Shown: positions 34,070-42,312 of the stretch, piece by piece
Numbering within the stretch: position 1 is the stretch's first letter
Layout of the letters: every line of letters starts with the position of its first letter
Source of the DNA: Lachnospiraceae bacterium
GTDB lineage: Bacteria > Bacillota > Clostridia > Lachnospirales > Lachnospiraceae
Direction of reading: 5' to 3'
DNA length: 64,000 bases
Assembly (NCBI GenBank): GCA_910574865.1
Contig: CAJTDN010000002.1
Coordinates: 395,297 to 459,296, forward strand
Position numbers and translations under genes: made by a program
Notes under the pieces: model-generated
What the model was told of the DNA's origin: nothing
The model's database searches: none
Seen by the model: the letters and a program-made list of their open reading frames with translations, nothing else

Positions 34070-35056
34070 TTAATTCCACTCCACGCACACGCCCGTCCTT
34101 CTAAATTCTTCCAACATCCATTCCTGCCGCTTCATATCCGGTTTCTCAAACCGAGACATATCAAGCCCCAAGGAACGATATTTGGATTCTCCTAACGTAT
34201 GGTACGTCAACAACTGAATTTTTTTCAGGTGCCCTCCCATCCCGCCAAGTATTTTTAACATCGCCCCGACTTCCTCTTTCGTATCATTTACTCCATGAAC
34301 GACCGGGATTCGAATCCAACAGTCGGCAACATGCGTAAGCCGTTTTAGATTCTCACAAATTCGATCATTCGGCATGCCCACATACTTTTTATGCGTGTCT
34401 GAAAGCCCCGCCTTCATGTCCACTAAAAACAAATCCGTGACCGGAAGTACTCCCTCTATTTTGTCCCAAGGAAGATGCAGGGCCGTATCAACACATACAT
34501 GAATCCCTCCCGTCTTCATTTTAGATGCGAGACAAAACACCTGCCGCGCTTGTAAAAGGCACTCTCCGCCGGAAAACGTCACCCCGCCAAAGCCAGGAAA
34601 GTTTTCCTTGTCCCGCATACATTCTTTTTCAATCTCGGAAAGTGCAACATGTCTTCCATACAATTCCAGTGCGTTGGCCGGACAAGCCTCCACGCATCGT
34701 CCGCAGGCAAGGCACCCCTCTCGTATCCACTCGTGCCGCCCGGCCTCCTTGTCACGGAATGACTCTATTTTGCCGTAATTCGTCACTTCTATTTCTTGTA
34801 ACGTTTTTTTTATCTTGTGGAGTTGCGTTGGGCAAACCTCTCCGCACGTGCCGCAGCCTATGCAACGCCCCGCGTCAAACCCAACCTGCCCTTTCAGGGA
34901 AACCGTCTCCGGATTATGGCACCATGCACAATGGAGATTGCATCCTTTAAAAAATACCGTCGTCCGTATCCCCGGGCCGTCATGCAGGGAGAAATGTTGA
35001 ATATTCGTTATAAATGCGGTTTCAGCCATTCCGCATGGTTCGCTCGATAACTTCAT
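34070..35056 (-). CDS. Glycyl radical enzyme activating protein (radical SAM)
   Basis: 328 residues. Radical SAM cluster motif C-x3-C-x2-C at Cys39/43/46 (GCNLHCAWCHNPE). Two further 4Fe-4S motifs in a ferredoxin-like insert (CIGCGTCGEVC and CLACGRCVEAC), as in activases of dehydratase-type glycyl radical enzymes. VTFSGGECLLQ is the SAM-binding GGE motif. It installs the glycyl radical on its partner by removing a hydrogen with 5'-deoxyadenosyl. GAGGAATTACAAG precedes ATG 35056; the start overlaps the end of the enzyme gene by 35 bases, tying expression together. Confidence 0.93.
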   Translation of the reverse strand: MKLSSEPCGMAETAFITNIQHFSLHDGPGIRTTVFFKGCNLHCAWCHNPETVSLKGQVGFDAGRCIGCGTCGEVCPTQLHKIKKTLQEIEVTNYGKIESFRDKEAGRHEWIREGCLACGRCVEACPANALELYGRHVALSEIEKECMRDKENFPGFGGVTFSGGECLLQARQVFCLASKMKTGGIHVCVDTALHLPWDKIEGVLPVTDLFLVDMKAGLSDTHKKYVGMPNDRICENLKRLTHVADCWIRIPVVHGVNDTKEEVGAMLKILGGMGGHLKKIQLLTYHTLGESKYRSLGLDMSRFEKPDMKRQEWMLEEFRRTGVCVEWN

Positions 35057-37274
35057 CTTGTAATTCCTCACTTAATGAAACAAATGGCGCGCTATACCCG
35101 CACACGCGTACAATAAGATTCCTATGACTGTCCGGATCTTTTTTCGCCTGCAGCAATGTTTCCTTGTCCACCACGTTAAAATCCAGGGCATTTCCGCCAC
35201 AATGTACAAACGCCTCCAAAATCTTCACGAAAACATCCGTCTCGACGGCATTTTTGCTAATCGGCATCTCCAAATAAGATACGGCACAGCCCGGATAATC
35301 CTTAAAATCAATGGAACGCAGGGACTGCATCAAGGTGGAAGCGTCAATTTCCTTCGTGCTTTCCATCGGATTGCATCCTCGGGAAATCCTCTGCCCGGCA
35401 TGTCGGCCGTCCGCCGTGGCCCATGTATGTTCCTTCAACACGTCATAGAAAAAGAACGCAAATAGCGACGCTTCAAAATAACCGCCCCGGGCGTTTGGCA
35501 TGCCGGAACCATGTATTGCCAAATCGTGGAACACCCGCCCGGCAAAGCTTGCCATTTCCTCGTCATCCTGCCCATACTTGGGCACTTTGTTCTGCAGATA
35601 CAACCGCCACGCCTCCTGCCCGGCAAAATCCGTTTTGAGCAATTCTTTCATCTGCGCCATCGTCAGCTTTCGCTCTTCATATACCACTTTCCGAATCGCA
35701 TATAACGAATCTATGAAGGTGCCGATTCCGGTAAGGGAAAAACTGGTCGAATTATAACGCGCCCCGCCCCTCGTCACGTCCATTTTCTTGTCTATACAAG
35801 CCTGCATGGTCGCGGAAAACAACGGCATCGGATTGATTTCGGCCCAAATCTGCTCAAATCTGTTATAATGCCCGGCACATGCAAATAAAAATTGAGAAAC
35901 ATTGTAAATTACGTTTTCATAAAACCCTTCGAACGTATCCGCCTTGTCCGGCCTTTTTAGCACGATTTGCTCCCGACTCCAAAAATCCAGCTCTTCCGGG
36001 AACAGCATGCCGCTTAATATTTGTGGAAGGTTCAGATACAGAAACGCCCGTGAATTACATTCATTGGACAAAACGGGTTCCTGGCATCCTCCGGCCAAAT
36101 AAAGGCGGCAGTCCGCCAACTCTTTTCCGGCCCTATGGTGTGCCTCAATCAACACGTCGTCATTCAGAATCGACAATGCATTTCTGCCCAACGCCGCTAT
36201 CTGCGCCACCATTCTTTTATACGCCTCCGGATGGACGGCAGAAATGCGTACTTCCAACTTTGGACTCGATGTCTCGTACTTGATAAATGAATTTAAAATC
36301 AAGCGTGTCACTTCATTGAAAATGACATTCCCGTCCGCGTCACACCCGCCGATTACAAGGGATGCATTTGTTCCGCTTGTTTCCGCAGTATGGCTCCACC
36401 TCGCATCCGTAATCAAAATAAGACAATCTATCAGGTTTTGTGCCTCTTCCTTCGTGAGCGCGCCCTCCTTGACATCCTTTTCATAAAACGGATACAAAAT
36501 CCGGTCGTAATGCCCCATCACCGCAAACCCGCTTCCTTCCATCGACGTGCACAACTCGCGTGTAAACCAAACAGAGCACAGTGCCTCGTAAAATGTCCCG
36601 GCCGGGTAACGCGGAACTCGTTTCGCCGTGTCCCGGATTCTTTCAAGTTGCTCGCGCACGGCCGCATCCGTTTCACCTTCCAACATTTTCTCTGATTCTT
36701 TTGAAAACCGTTCTCCCAGAAGAATCGCCGCGTCACATGCCGCCAACGCCGCCTCCAAAAATTCCCGCTCTCCTGAATTTTTCTCTTTCTCATGCCCCGC
36801 TTGCACGGTTTCTTCCAGTTTTTCCGCAATTTCGTCACGAATGCTTTGAAATCCCCGGTGCATGACCGCCTCGACATCTGCATAATGATGTGAATAATCC
36901 ACCATCATCTCGGCAAAAATCAAGTCTTTTTCCACGTAGGGCGCGCGCCAGTCATCAAATTCCTTTACCGGATAATGGGTCTTGGAAGTCCAACATCCCA
37001 ATCCCGGTATTGGCGGAAATGCCCCTGCCACTGAATTGCGTTCCCGTCCCGTAATAATTTCCGAATAGAATGGACAATACCGAAATACTTTGACCTCGCA
37101 CTTCCGTGAAACAACCTCATATGTCCACTTCTTCTGCACCATGGCAGACACTCCGCCCGACTGGCGATACCGTTCATCCAGTTCCGCTTCCAACGCGGAC
37201 ACGTCCGCCGGATAGGTTCGGTAAAACTCCTCACTCTCCACCCTGAATTTCTGTTCGTCAAATACAAACGCCAT
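35022..37274 (-). CDS. Glycyl radical enzyme (PFL-like, dehydratase/lyase type)
   Basis: 750 residues. The radical glycine is Gly726 in IVRVCGYSAPFVSLSEELQD. The thiyl residue is Cys397 in LAGGCQEPV; the Cys-x-Glu arrangement (Glu399) is that of glycerol/propanediol dehydratase, choline lyase and hydroxyproline dehydratase types, not the Cys-Cys of pyruvate formate-lyase. So an elimination on a diol or related substrate is likely; the substrate is unknown. Its place between a sugar ABC importer and glycosidases/MDR dehydrogenase suggests a sugar-derived diol. Oxygen-sensitive, cytoplasmic. ATG 37274 follows GCGAGGTG; an in-frame GTG at 37283 overlaps that site. No microcompartment shell genes nearby. 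Confidence 0.92.
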   Translation of the reverse strand: MAFVFDEQKFRVESEEFYRTYPADVSALEAELDERYRQSGGVSAMVQKKWTYEVVSRKCEVKVFRYCPFYSEIITGRERNSVAGAFPPIPGLGCWTSKTHYPVKEFDDWRAPYVEKDLIFAEMMVDYSHHYADVEAVMHRGFQSIRDEIAEKLEETVQAGHEKEKNSGEREFLEAALAACDAAILLGERFSKESEKMLEGETDAAVREQLERIRDTAKRVPRYPAGTFYEALCSVWFTRELCTSMEGSGFAVMGHYDRILYPFYEKDVKEGALTKEEAQNLIDCLILITDARWSHTAETSGTNASLVIGGCDADGNVIFNEVTRLILNSFIKYETSSPKLEVRISAVHPEAYKRMVAQIAALGRNALSILNDDVLIEAHHRAGKELADCRLYLAGGCQEPVLSNECNSRAFLYLNLPQILSGMLFPEELDFWSREQIVLKRPDKADTFEGFYENVIYNVSQFLFACAGHYNRFEQIWAEINPMPLFSATMQACIDKKMDVTRGGARYNSTSFSLTGIGTFIDSLYAIRKVVYEERKLTMAQMKELLKTDFAGQEAWRLYLQNKVPKYGQDDEEMASFAGRVFHDLAIHGSGMPNARGGYFEASLFAFFFYDVLKEHTWATADGRHAGQRISRGCNPMESTKEIDASTLMQSLRSIDFKDYPGCAVSYLEMPISKNAVETDVFVKILEAFVHCGGNALDFNVVDKETLLQAKKDPDSHRNLIVRVCGYSAPFVSLSEELQDEVIERTMRNG

Positions 37275-37300
37275 CAAAGACACCTCGCTTTCTTTTTCCT

Positions 37301-38128
37301 TTAGCGTCCGCCCATTCCCGTCAGGGCAATTCCTTGTACCAGGCCTTTCTGGAATATGACATAAAAGATAACGCCCGGCAGGATGCTGATCGTCGTCGCC
37401 GCCATCAATGCCGACCAGTCCGTTCCATATTGCCCGCTAAACATATAAAGCCCCAAAGGAAGTGTTTTATATGTGTCCGTCGAAGTCACGATTAACGGCC
37501 AGAAAAAGGATTTCCATGAATTTACAAACGTAAAGATTGCCAGAGAGGCCAGCCCGGGCTTGGACATCGGCAGGATGATCCTTGTGAATATGCCGAATCT
37601 GCTACATCCGTCAATTTTGGCCGCCTCTTCAATCTCCACCGGAATGGAAAGGAAAAACTGTCTCAGCATAAAGACTCCGAATGCCGTAAACGCGGGCGGG
37701 ATGATTAATGCGGAATAGGAATTGTGCCACCCCAGTATCCTAAGAATCATATACAGCGGGATAATCGTCACTTGTAAGGGCACCATCAGTGTCGCGAGAT
37801 AGGCAAAAAACAATTTGTCCCTACCTCTAAATTTCAACCGTGCAAAAGCATAGGCGGCCATCGCCGACGTCACCACCGTCACCACCGTCGTCGCCACTCC
37901 TACAAAAATCGAATTAAACAAATACCGCCCAAACGGAAATGCATTCCATGCCCTCGCATAATTTTCTACCGCGAAATAACTGCCAAACAGCGCCGCCGTA
38001 TTCTGAAGCACCTCCTCCTTCGGCTTTAAAGAAGTAGAAAGCATATAAACAAGCGGTATCAGGAAAAGGATTGTGACCAAAGTTATCAGCACGATTGACA
38101 ATACTTGTTTTTTTCGTCTCATGTTCAT
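37301..38128 (-). CDS. Sugar ABC transporter permease (MalG type)
   Basis: 275 residues, six helices. The permease EAA loop appears as EIEEAAKIDGCSRFGIFTRIILPMSKPGL, the contact with the ATPase. The family ends typically in KGLVQGIALTGMGGR, matching here. It pairs with the adjacent MalF-type permease and the binding protein; no ATPase is in the operon, so a shared MsmX-like ATPase encoded elsewhere is expected. Start eight bases after the previous gene. Confidence 0.93.
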   Translation of the reverse strand: MNMRRKKQVLSIVLITLVTILFLIPLVYMLSTSLKPKEEVLQNTAALFGSYFAVENYARAWNAFPFGRYLFNSIFVGVATTVVTVVTSAMAAYAFARLKFRGRDKLFFAYLATLMVPLQVTIIPLYMILRILGWHNSYSALIIPPAFTAFGVFMLRQFFLSIPVEIEEAAKIDGCSRFGIFTRIILPMSKPGLASLAIFTFVNSWKSFFWPLIVTSTDTYKTLPLGLYMFSGQYGTDWSALMAATTISILPGVIFYVIFQKGLVQGIALTGMGGR

Positions 38129-38135
38129 CCCCTCC

Positions 38136-39044
38136 CTAACTTTCGTAATTTACAAAACGTTTTTGCTGTTTCATCAGAAACGCGGTCACGATTAAAACAC
38201 AGAAAAACAACACCCACGCGATTGCCGACGCATATCCAAGACGCTGGTACTTGAACGCATTGTTATATAGATAAAGAACCAACGTATTCGTCTCATTATT
38301 CGGGCCCCCCATCGTGGAAACGAAAGTCTGGTCAAATACCTGAAACGAACTAATCACGGTCATCACGACGGCAAAAAATATGGACGGAGACATGCACGGC
38401 AGTGTCACACGAAAGAATGTCTGCACGGCGTTCGCCCCATCAATTTTGGCCGCCTCCTGCACGGACTGCGAAACTCCGAGAAGTCCCGATATGAATATGA
38501 CCATGTTATACCCAAATCCCTGCCACACGCTGACAATCGCGACTGCAATCATGGCGGTCGCGGTACTGCCAAACCAGTTTGGTGCCTCTCCTCCAAAGAA
38601 GCGGATCACGGAATTTACCAGACCACCGTCGCTTAAAATCCATTTAAAAATCATGGTGGAGGACACGATACCAATCATCATTGGAAGGAAAAATGCCGAA
38701 CGGAAAAATTCATTTGCCTTTTTCAGGCTGGTAATCCACACCGCCATCCCCATGGCAATCAATACGTTAAAGGCAACATAGGCCGCCACGTAGACCAACG
38801 TGTTTTTCATGATTTTCCAAAACAACACGTCCTCGGTAAACAATTTCACGAAATTGGCCGCCCCGACAAACGCGCGCTCCCCCGTCAACGGCCAGTCATA
38901 CAAGCTCATCACCAATGAAAATATCATCGGAACCATTGTAAATATCAAGAATCCAATCAGATTCGGAGCCAGAAATACAAGTGCCACTCCGAAATCACTT
39001 TTGCTTTTTCTTTTAGAACCGGACTTTTTTCCCGGTACGCTCAT
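38136..39044 (-). CDS. Sugar ABC transporter permease (MalF type)
   Basis: 302 residues. Basic N-terminus (GKKSGSKRKSKSDFG), six helices, EAA loop QEAAKIDGANAVQTFFRVTLPC, then MSPSIFFAVVMTVISSFQVFD. Typical of CUT1 oligosaccharide importers. The AAGGAGG site supports ATG 39044 over a TTG at 39050. It lies between the binding-protein gene and the MalG-type gene. Confidence 0.93.
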   Translation of the reverse strand: MSVPGKKSGSKRKSKSDFGVALVFLAPNLIGFLIFTMVPMIFSLVMSLYDWPLTGERAFVGAANFVKLFTEDVLFWKIMKNTLVYVAAYVAFNVLIAMGMAVWITSLKKANEFFRSAFFLPMMIGIVSSTMIFKWILSDGGLVNSVIRFFGGEAPNWFGSTATAMIAVAIVSVWQGFGYNMVIFISGLLGVSQSVQEAAKIDGANAVQTFFRVTLPCMSPSIFFAVVMTVISSFQVFDQTFVSTMGGPNNETNTLVLYLYNNAFKYQRLGYASAIAWVLFFCVLIVTAFLMKQQKRFVNYES

Positions 39045-39112
39045 GCACAAGCACCTCCTTCATCGAGCGGGCGGGGGATTCACGAATCCCTCCGCCCCCC
39101 ACCGCAAACATG

Positions 39113-40408
39113 TCATTTCAACAATGCATCCACCTGGGCTTGTATGTCCTTCGCCGCCTCTTTTGCGGCAGCCTCCCCGGAAAACACCGCGTCCATGCCG
39201 GAATTCAAAATCGTGCTCACCTCGGAAAAATTCTCCGTTACATGGTAGGGAATTCCAATGTCAAGAGATGCCTTGATTGCCTCTTCCAAGCCGTCCTGTT
39301 CTGACATCGCCTCATAATAGTAATCACGGACAGATTCTCTGGAGGGCAGCGCGCGACCGTTTTCCGCCAAAATCTGCTGCGCCGCCGGCCCCGTCAAACT
39401 CTGCAGTGCCAGATAAGCCTCCTTTGGGTGCTTGGTCGTGTTGCTCACCGCCAGTCCGGAACCATTGATTGTCGTCACATGCCGTTGTGCCGCCGGAACA
39501 ATCGTGTAACCGACATTGAAATCACAATAATTGATTACATTGGGAACGCACCACGGCCCATCAATCAACATTCCGATATTCCCCGCCTCAAACTGCTCCC
39601 AGTTCCAAACCGTATTGGCCGTATCCGCAATCTTTGGCGCATACCCCTGCACATTAATCAAATCCGCCAGTGTCTGCAACGCGTCCGTCGTCTCTTTATC
39701 AGTGATTTCAAACGTTCCTTTCTCATCAATAATCTCTCCGCCCAGTGATAAAACTTGTGGAATATAATAATCGCAGCTAGAGCAGAAAACGGTTCCATAG
39801 TTCCCATCAACAGACAATTTTTCACAGATTTCCATGAATTCTTCCCAATCTGTTTCTTCGTCCGGATATTCTACCTTGTACTTGTCAAAGAGATCCTTAT
39901 TATAATACATGACATATGGGCCAAAGTCATAAGGAAAAGCATAAACCTCATCGTCAAACGTAAAGCAGTCCAAAATTCCCGAATAAAAATCACCCACGTT
40001 CACTTTTTCATCGTCCTTGATGTATTCTCCCAGTGGAAGCATGGAATCTTTGTAATCCGACGCCCGTGAAAAATGCATGTACATCAAGTCCGGCGCGTTC
40101 CCGCTTGCCAGTTCAACCGGAAGCTTCGTCCAATAACTCGTCCAATCCGTGTTTTCAATCGTAATTTTAATATTCGGGTATTCTTTTGTCACATTGTCGG
40201 CAAGCTGCTGCCAGATTGCAGCTTCCGCCTCGCTCTCGCACTTGTTTAACCAACGCAGTTCCACGATATCCTCTTCGCCGTCAACCTGCCGCGTCCCGTC
40301 CGTACCCGTCCCGTCCGCCTTTGCGTCATCACCCGAGCTTCCACATGCGGCCAACGACAGCATCATCAGCATCGCCATGACAAATGCCATTATCTTTCTT
40401 GTTTTCAT
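39113..40408 (-). CDS. Sugar ABC transporter substrate-binding lipoprotein
   Basis: 431 residues. Signal peptide MKTRKIMAFVMAMLMMLSLA with lipobox LAAC; the mature protein shows the CUT1 pattern: ELRWLNKCESEAEAAIWQQL, ITIENTDWTSYWTKL, AFPYDFGPYVMYYNKDLFDK and GPWCVPNVINY. It captures an oligosaccharide or glycoside for the two permeases. TGGAGGAAGAAAG precedes the ATG; the open frame upstream to 40597 is leader sequence. First gene of the LacI-controlled operon. Confidence 0.93.
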   Translation of the reverse strand: MKTRKIMAFVMAMLMMLSLAACGSSGDDAKADGTGTDGTRQVDGEEDIVELRWLNKCESEAEAAIWQQLADNVTKEYPNIKITIENTDWTSYWTKLPVELASGNAPDLMYMHFSRASDYKDSMLPLGEYIKDDEKVNVGDFYSGILDCFTFDDEVYAFPYDFGPYVMYYNKDLFDKYKVEYPDEETDWEEFMEICEKLSVDGNYGTVFCSSCDYYIPQVLSLGGEIIDEKGTFEITDKETTDALQTLADLINVQGYAPKIADTANTVWNWEQFEAGNIGMLIDGPWCVPNVINYCDFNVGYTIVPAAQRHVTTINGSGLAVSNTTKHPKEAYLALQSLTGPAAQQILAENGRALPSRESVRDYYYEAMSEQDGLEEAIKASLDIGIPYHVTENFSEVSTILNSGMDAVFSGEAAAKEAAKDIQAQVDALLK

Positions 40409-40550
40409 CTTTCTTCCTCCATATATTTTCCGGTAGTACCAAGAACTACCTGTTTTCTGCCGCGTCCCTCTCTTCTTAACGTCAGAGAAGTCCGCCTTTA
40501 TCAGGGAGCATAATCTTATACTCCCAATTTCTACGTTCCATCCACCTTTG

Positions 40551-40624
40551 TATGTCAACCGGTTGTCATATCGTGGTACACTTATCATATCAGCCATTTT
40601 AATTTATGTCAACCGGTTTTTATA
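40551..40624 (-). promoter_or_regulatory. Promoter and two LacI-type operators of the sugar/GRE operon
   Basis: Leftward TTGACA (40612-40607) and TATGAT (40589-40584) are 17 bases apart. Operator O1, TATGTCAACCGGTTGTCATA (40551-40570), is a palindrome with one mismatch just past the start point. O2 at 40605-40624 (TATGTCAACC-GGTTTTTATA) overlaps the -35 box. The CpG-centred palindrome is the hallmark of LacI-family sites. A long 5' leader of about 170 bases separates it from the binding-protein ATG. Confidence 0.82.
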
Positions 40625-40737
40625 TTGCATATTAAACAAATATTACTCTCTTTTTTTGTTTCATTTTAACATATTTCCTTTCTTTTTCTAATTTTCACTT
40701 GACAATCACCATATTTTCTGTCATCATTTACTTTATA

Positions 40738-40777
40738 TGTGAAATCGGTTGACACCACTTTACATGTCCATTATAAT
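40738..40777 (+). promoter_or_regulatory. Promoter and operator of the lacI-type gene
   Basis: TTGACA (40749-40754) and TATAAT (40772-40777) with a 17-base gap, both perfect consensus. The -35 box is part of a half-conserved operator (GAAATC-GGTTGACA), matching O1 and O2 on the right half. This supports autorepression along with control of the divergent operon. Confidence 0.8.
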
Positions 40778-40860
40778 GATAAATAGAAATACAAAATTTC
40801 CCTTCGGCGACGCTCTGTTTTGATCGTTGCTCATGGGATAAAAAATGTGAGGTTTTCATC

Positions 40861-41844
40861 ATGTCAAATATTAAAGATGTTGCTGCTCTTGCCAATGTTT
40901 CCGTCACGACGGTTTCCCGTGTTTTAAATAAGCGCGGATATATTTCCCAGGAAACATATCAAAAAGTATACGATGCCATGAAGCAACTTGATTATCAACC
41001 AAACCAGCTTGCACGTAACTTATATAGCCAGAGAACTTATTTTATCGGCCTTCTCGTCCCCGACATCTCCCATCCCTTTTTTGCGGAGATGGCGCATCGA
41101 ATCGAGACGCTTCTTTTTGACCATGGCTACAAGGTTATTCTTTGTAACACGCAAAAAAATGATACCCGCGAGCAAGATTATCTAAACATGCTTCGGCAAA
41201 ACAAAGTGGACGGAGCCATCGTCGGTACCCATATGCTCGAGGTTTCTGATTACGAAAAGCTCACCCTGCCCGTCGTCGGCATGGACGTGTTTCTCGGCGA
41301 CTCGATTCCCACGGTTTGTGCCAACCATATCCGCGGCGGCAAGTTGGCCGCAAAGCCGTTTATCGAAGGCGGCGTACATACCGTTTTGCAAATAAAGGGA
41401 AATCACGATATCAAATGTCCTGCCTGGGCAAGGCATTCCGTATTTGTTTCGGAATTGCATGAAAATAGTATCCGTTGTATTGACTATGAACTCAAAGAAG
41501 AAGAGTTTATTCGCTCCGGGTATTATGGCATCATTCAGAAATTGGTAGAACGGCATCCGGAAATTGACGGTTTTTTTTCGACTGACACGGTCGCCGTAAA
41601 CGCCTTAAAATATTTTTTAGAACATGGGAAGAAAATCCCCGAAGACGTAATCGTGGTTGGCTATGACGGAATCGATGCCGCCAAGACTTCTTATCCGTCC
41701 CTTTCCTACGTCGAACAACCTTTTGACAAGCTGTCAGAAGTAATTGTGGATATCTTGCTTAGGAAAATAAATGGTGAGAATATCACGGAAAATACTACCG
41801 TGGAAGACATACGCTTTGTCGAAGGAAATTCCACCCGCAAATGA
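40861..41844 (+). CDS. LacI-family transcriptional repressor
   Basis: 327 residues. N-terminal LacI helix-turn-helix and hinge: IKDVAALANVSVTTVSRVLN, then YQPNQLARNLYSQRTYFIGL. The periplasmic-binding-like sugar domain follows (LVPDISHPFFAEMAHRIE, VIVVGYDGIDAAKTSYPSLS). It should bind the CCGG-centred palindromes upstream and release them on binding a sugar from the operon's pathway. GTGAGG precedes the ATG. It is slightly short in the mid-region around residue 165-185 (FIEGGVHTVLQIKG) where the usual GGRLAA/HL motif is partly kept (GGKLAAKPF). Confidence 0.93.
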   Translation: MSNIKDVAALANVSVTTVSRVLNKRGYISQETYQKVYDAMKQLDYQPNQLARNLYSQRTYFIGLLVPDISHPFFAEMAHRIETLLFDHGYKVILCNTQKNDTREQDYLNMLRQNKVDGAIVGTHMLEVSDYEKLTLPVVGMDVFLGDSIPTVCANHIRGGKLAAKPFIEGGVHTVLQIKGNHDIKCPAWARHSVFVSELHENSIRCIDYELKEEEFIRSGYYGIIQKLVERHPEIDGFFSTDTVAVNALKYFLEHGKKIPEDVIVVGYDGIDAAKTSYPSLSYVEQPFDKLSEVIVDILLRKINGENITENTTVEDIRFVEGNSTRK

Positions 41845-41957
41845 CCTTTCGTTACGATTCACGCCGCCCCGTGGCGGAGTGGATTGTAACCGCTTACTTC
41901 CCTGATTCACAAAAATGGGAAGCCGACTTCAAAACCAGAAAGGAGATTGAACCATGA
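41841..41957 (+). pseudogene. C-terminal remnant of a DUF4258 protein (toxin side of a YgiT pair)
   Basis: A frame overlapping the end of the LacI gene encodes WIVTAYFPDSQKWEADFKTR and ends KEIEP, matching the C-terminal strand of DUF4258 proteins, which occur upstream of YgiT zinc-finger antitoxins. The N-terminal two-thirds is gone, replaced by the end of the lacI gene. Its stop overlaps the YgiT start (ATGA), as in intact pairs. Confidence 0.65.
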
Positions 41958-42082
41958 CTTGTTTTACATGCAAAGGAAACAAGCAAAAATCTATCACCTC
42001 GTTCATGACGGAATACGACGGGTGCTATATCATCATCAAGAACGTCCCCTGCTCCAAGTGCTCGCAGTGCGGAGAGGAATAG
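41954..42082 (+). pseudogene. YgiT-type zinc-finger antitoxin, cut short at MITE-A
   Basis: 42 residues with two CxxC zinc knuckles (CFTCKG near the start, CSKCSQCGEE at the end) and the GCYIIIKNVPC strand, as in YgiT/MqsA-N antitoxins of 65-75 residues. The frame ends at a TAG made at the junction with the MITE, so the C-terminal helix-turn-helix or dimer segment is missing. AAAGGAG precedes the ATG. Confidence 0.75.
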
Positions 42083-42310
42083 TTTTCAGCGTCATTTTCA
42101 ATCGGCGTACGTCCTTGTACGCCTCATTCATCTTCCTTGAAAACCCTTGAAATCCCTATGGGTGAGGTCGTAGAGTCGTGAAGAGGCATATCTCCCCTCT
42201 TTCAAGGCACTTAAGCGACGCGTACAAGGACGTACGCGGAGTGAAAGTAACGATGAAAGAGGGGAGATATGTCCTTCATCGACCATGTTGCCTTCTGTAC
42301 ACCGACGCTA
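42083..42310. mobile_element. MITE-A copy 2, left end missing
   Basis: 228 bases about 95% like positions 3081-3309 by eye. It begins in the middle of the first hairpin (GTTTTCAGCG) and keeps everything to the right end ACCGACGCTA. The left inverted repeat and flank were lost in a deletion that fused it to the YgiT gene. The second hairpin differs from copy 1 by paired changes that keep the stem (see findings). Confidence 0.85.
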
Positions 42311-42312
42311 GC

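Noticed and set aside
35022..37274. The glycyl radical enzyme as pyruvate formate-lyase
   Set aside because: It has a single Cys in a Cys-x-Glu motif instead of the adjacent Cys-Cys pair of pyruvate formate-lyase, and the gene neighbours are glycosidases.
29264..41844. A bacterial microcompartment locus around the glycyl radical enzyme
   Set aside because: No shell proteins, aldehyde dehydrogenase or phosphotransacylase genes are present.
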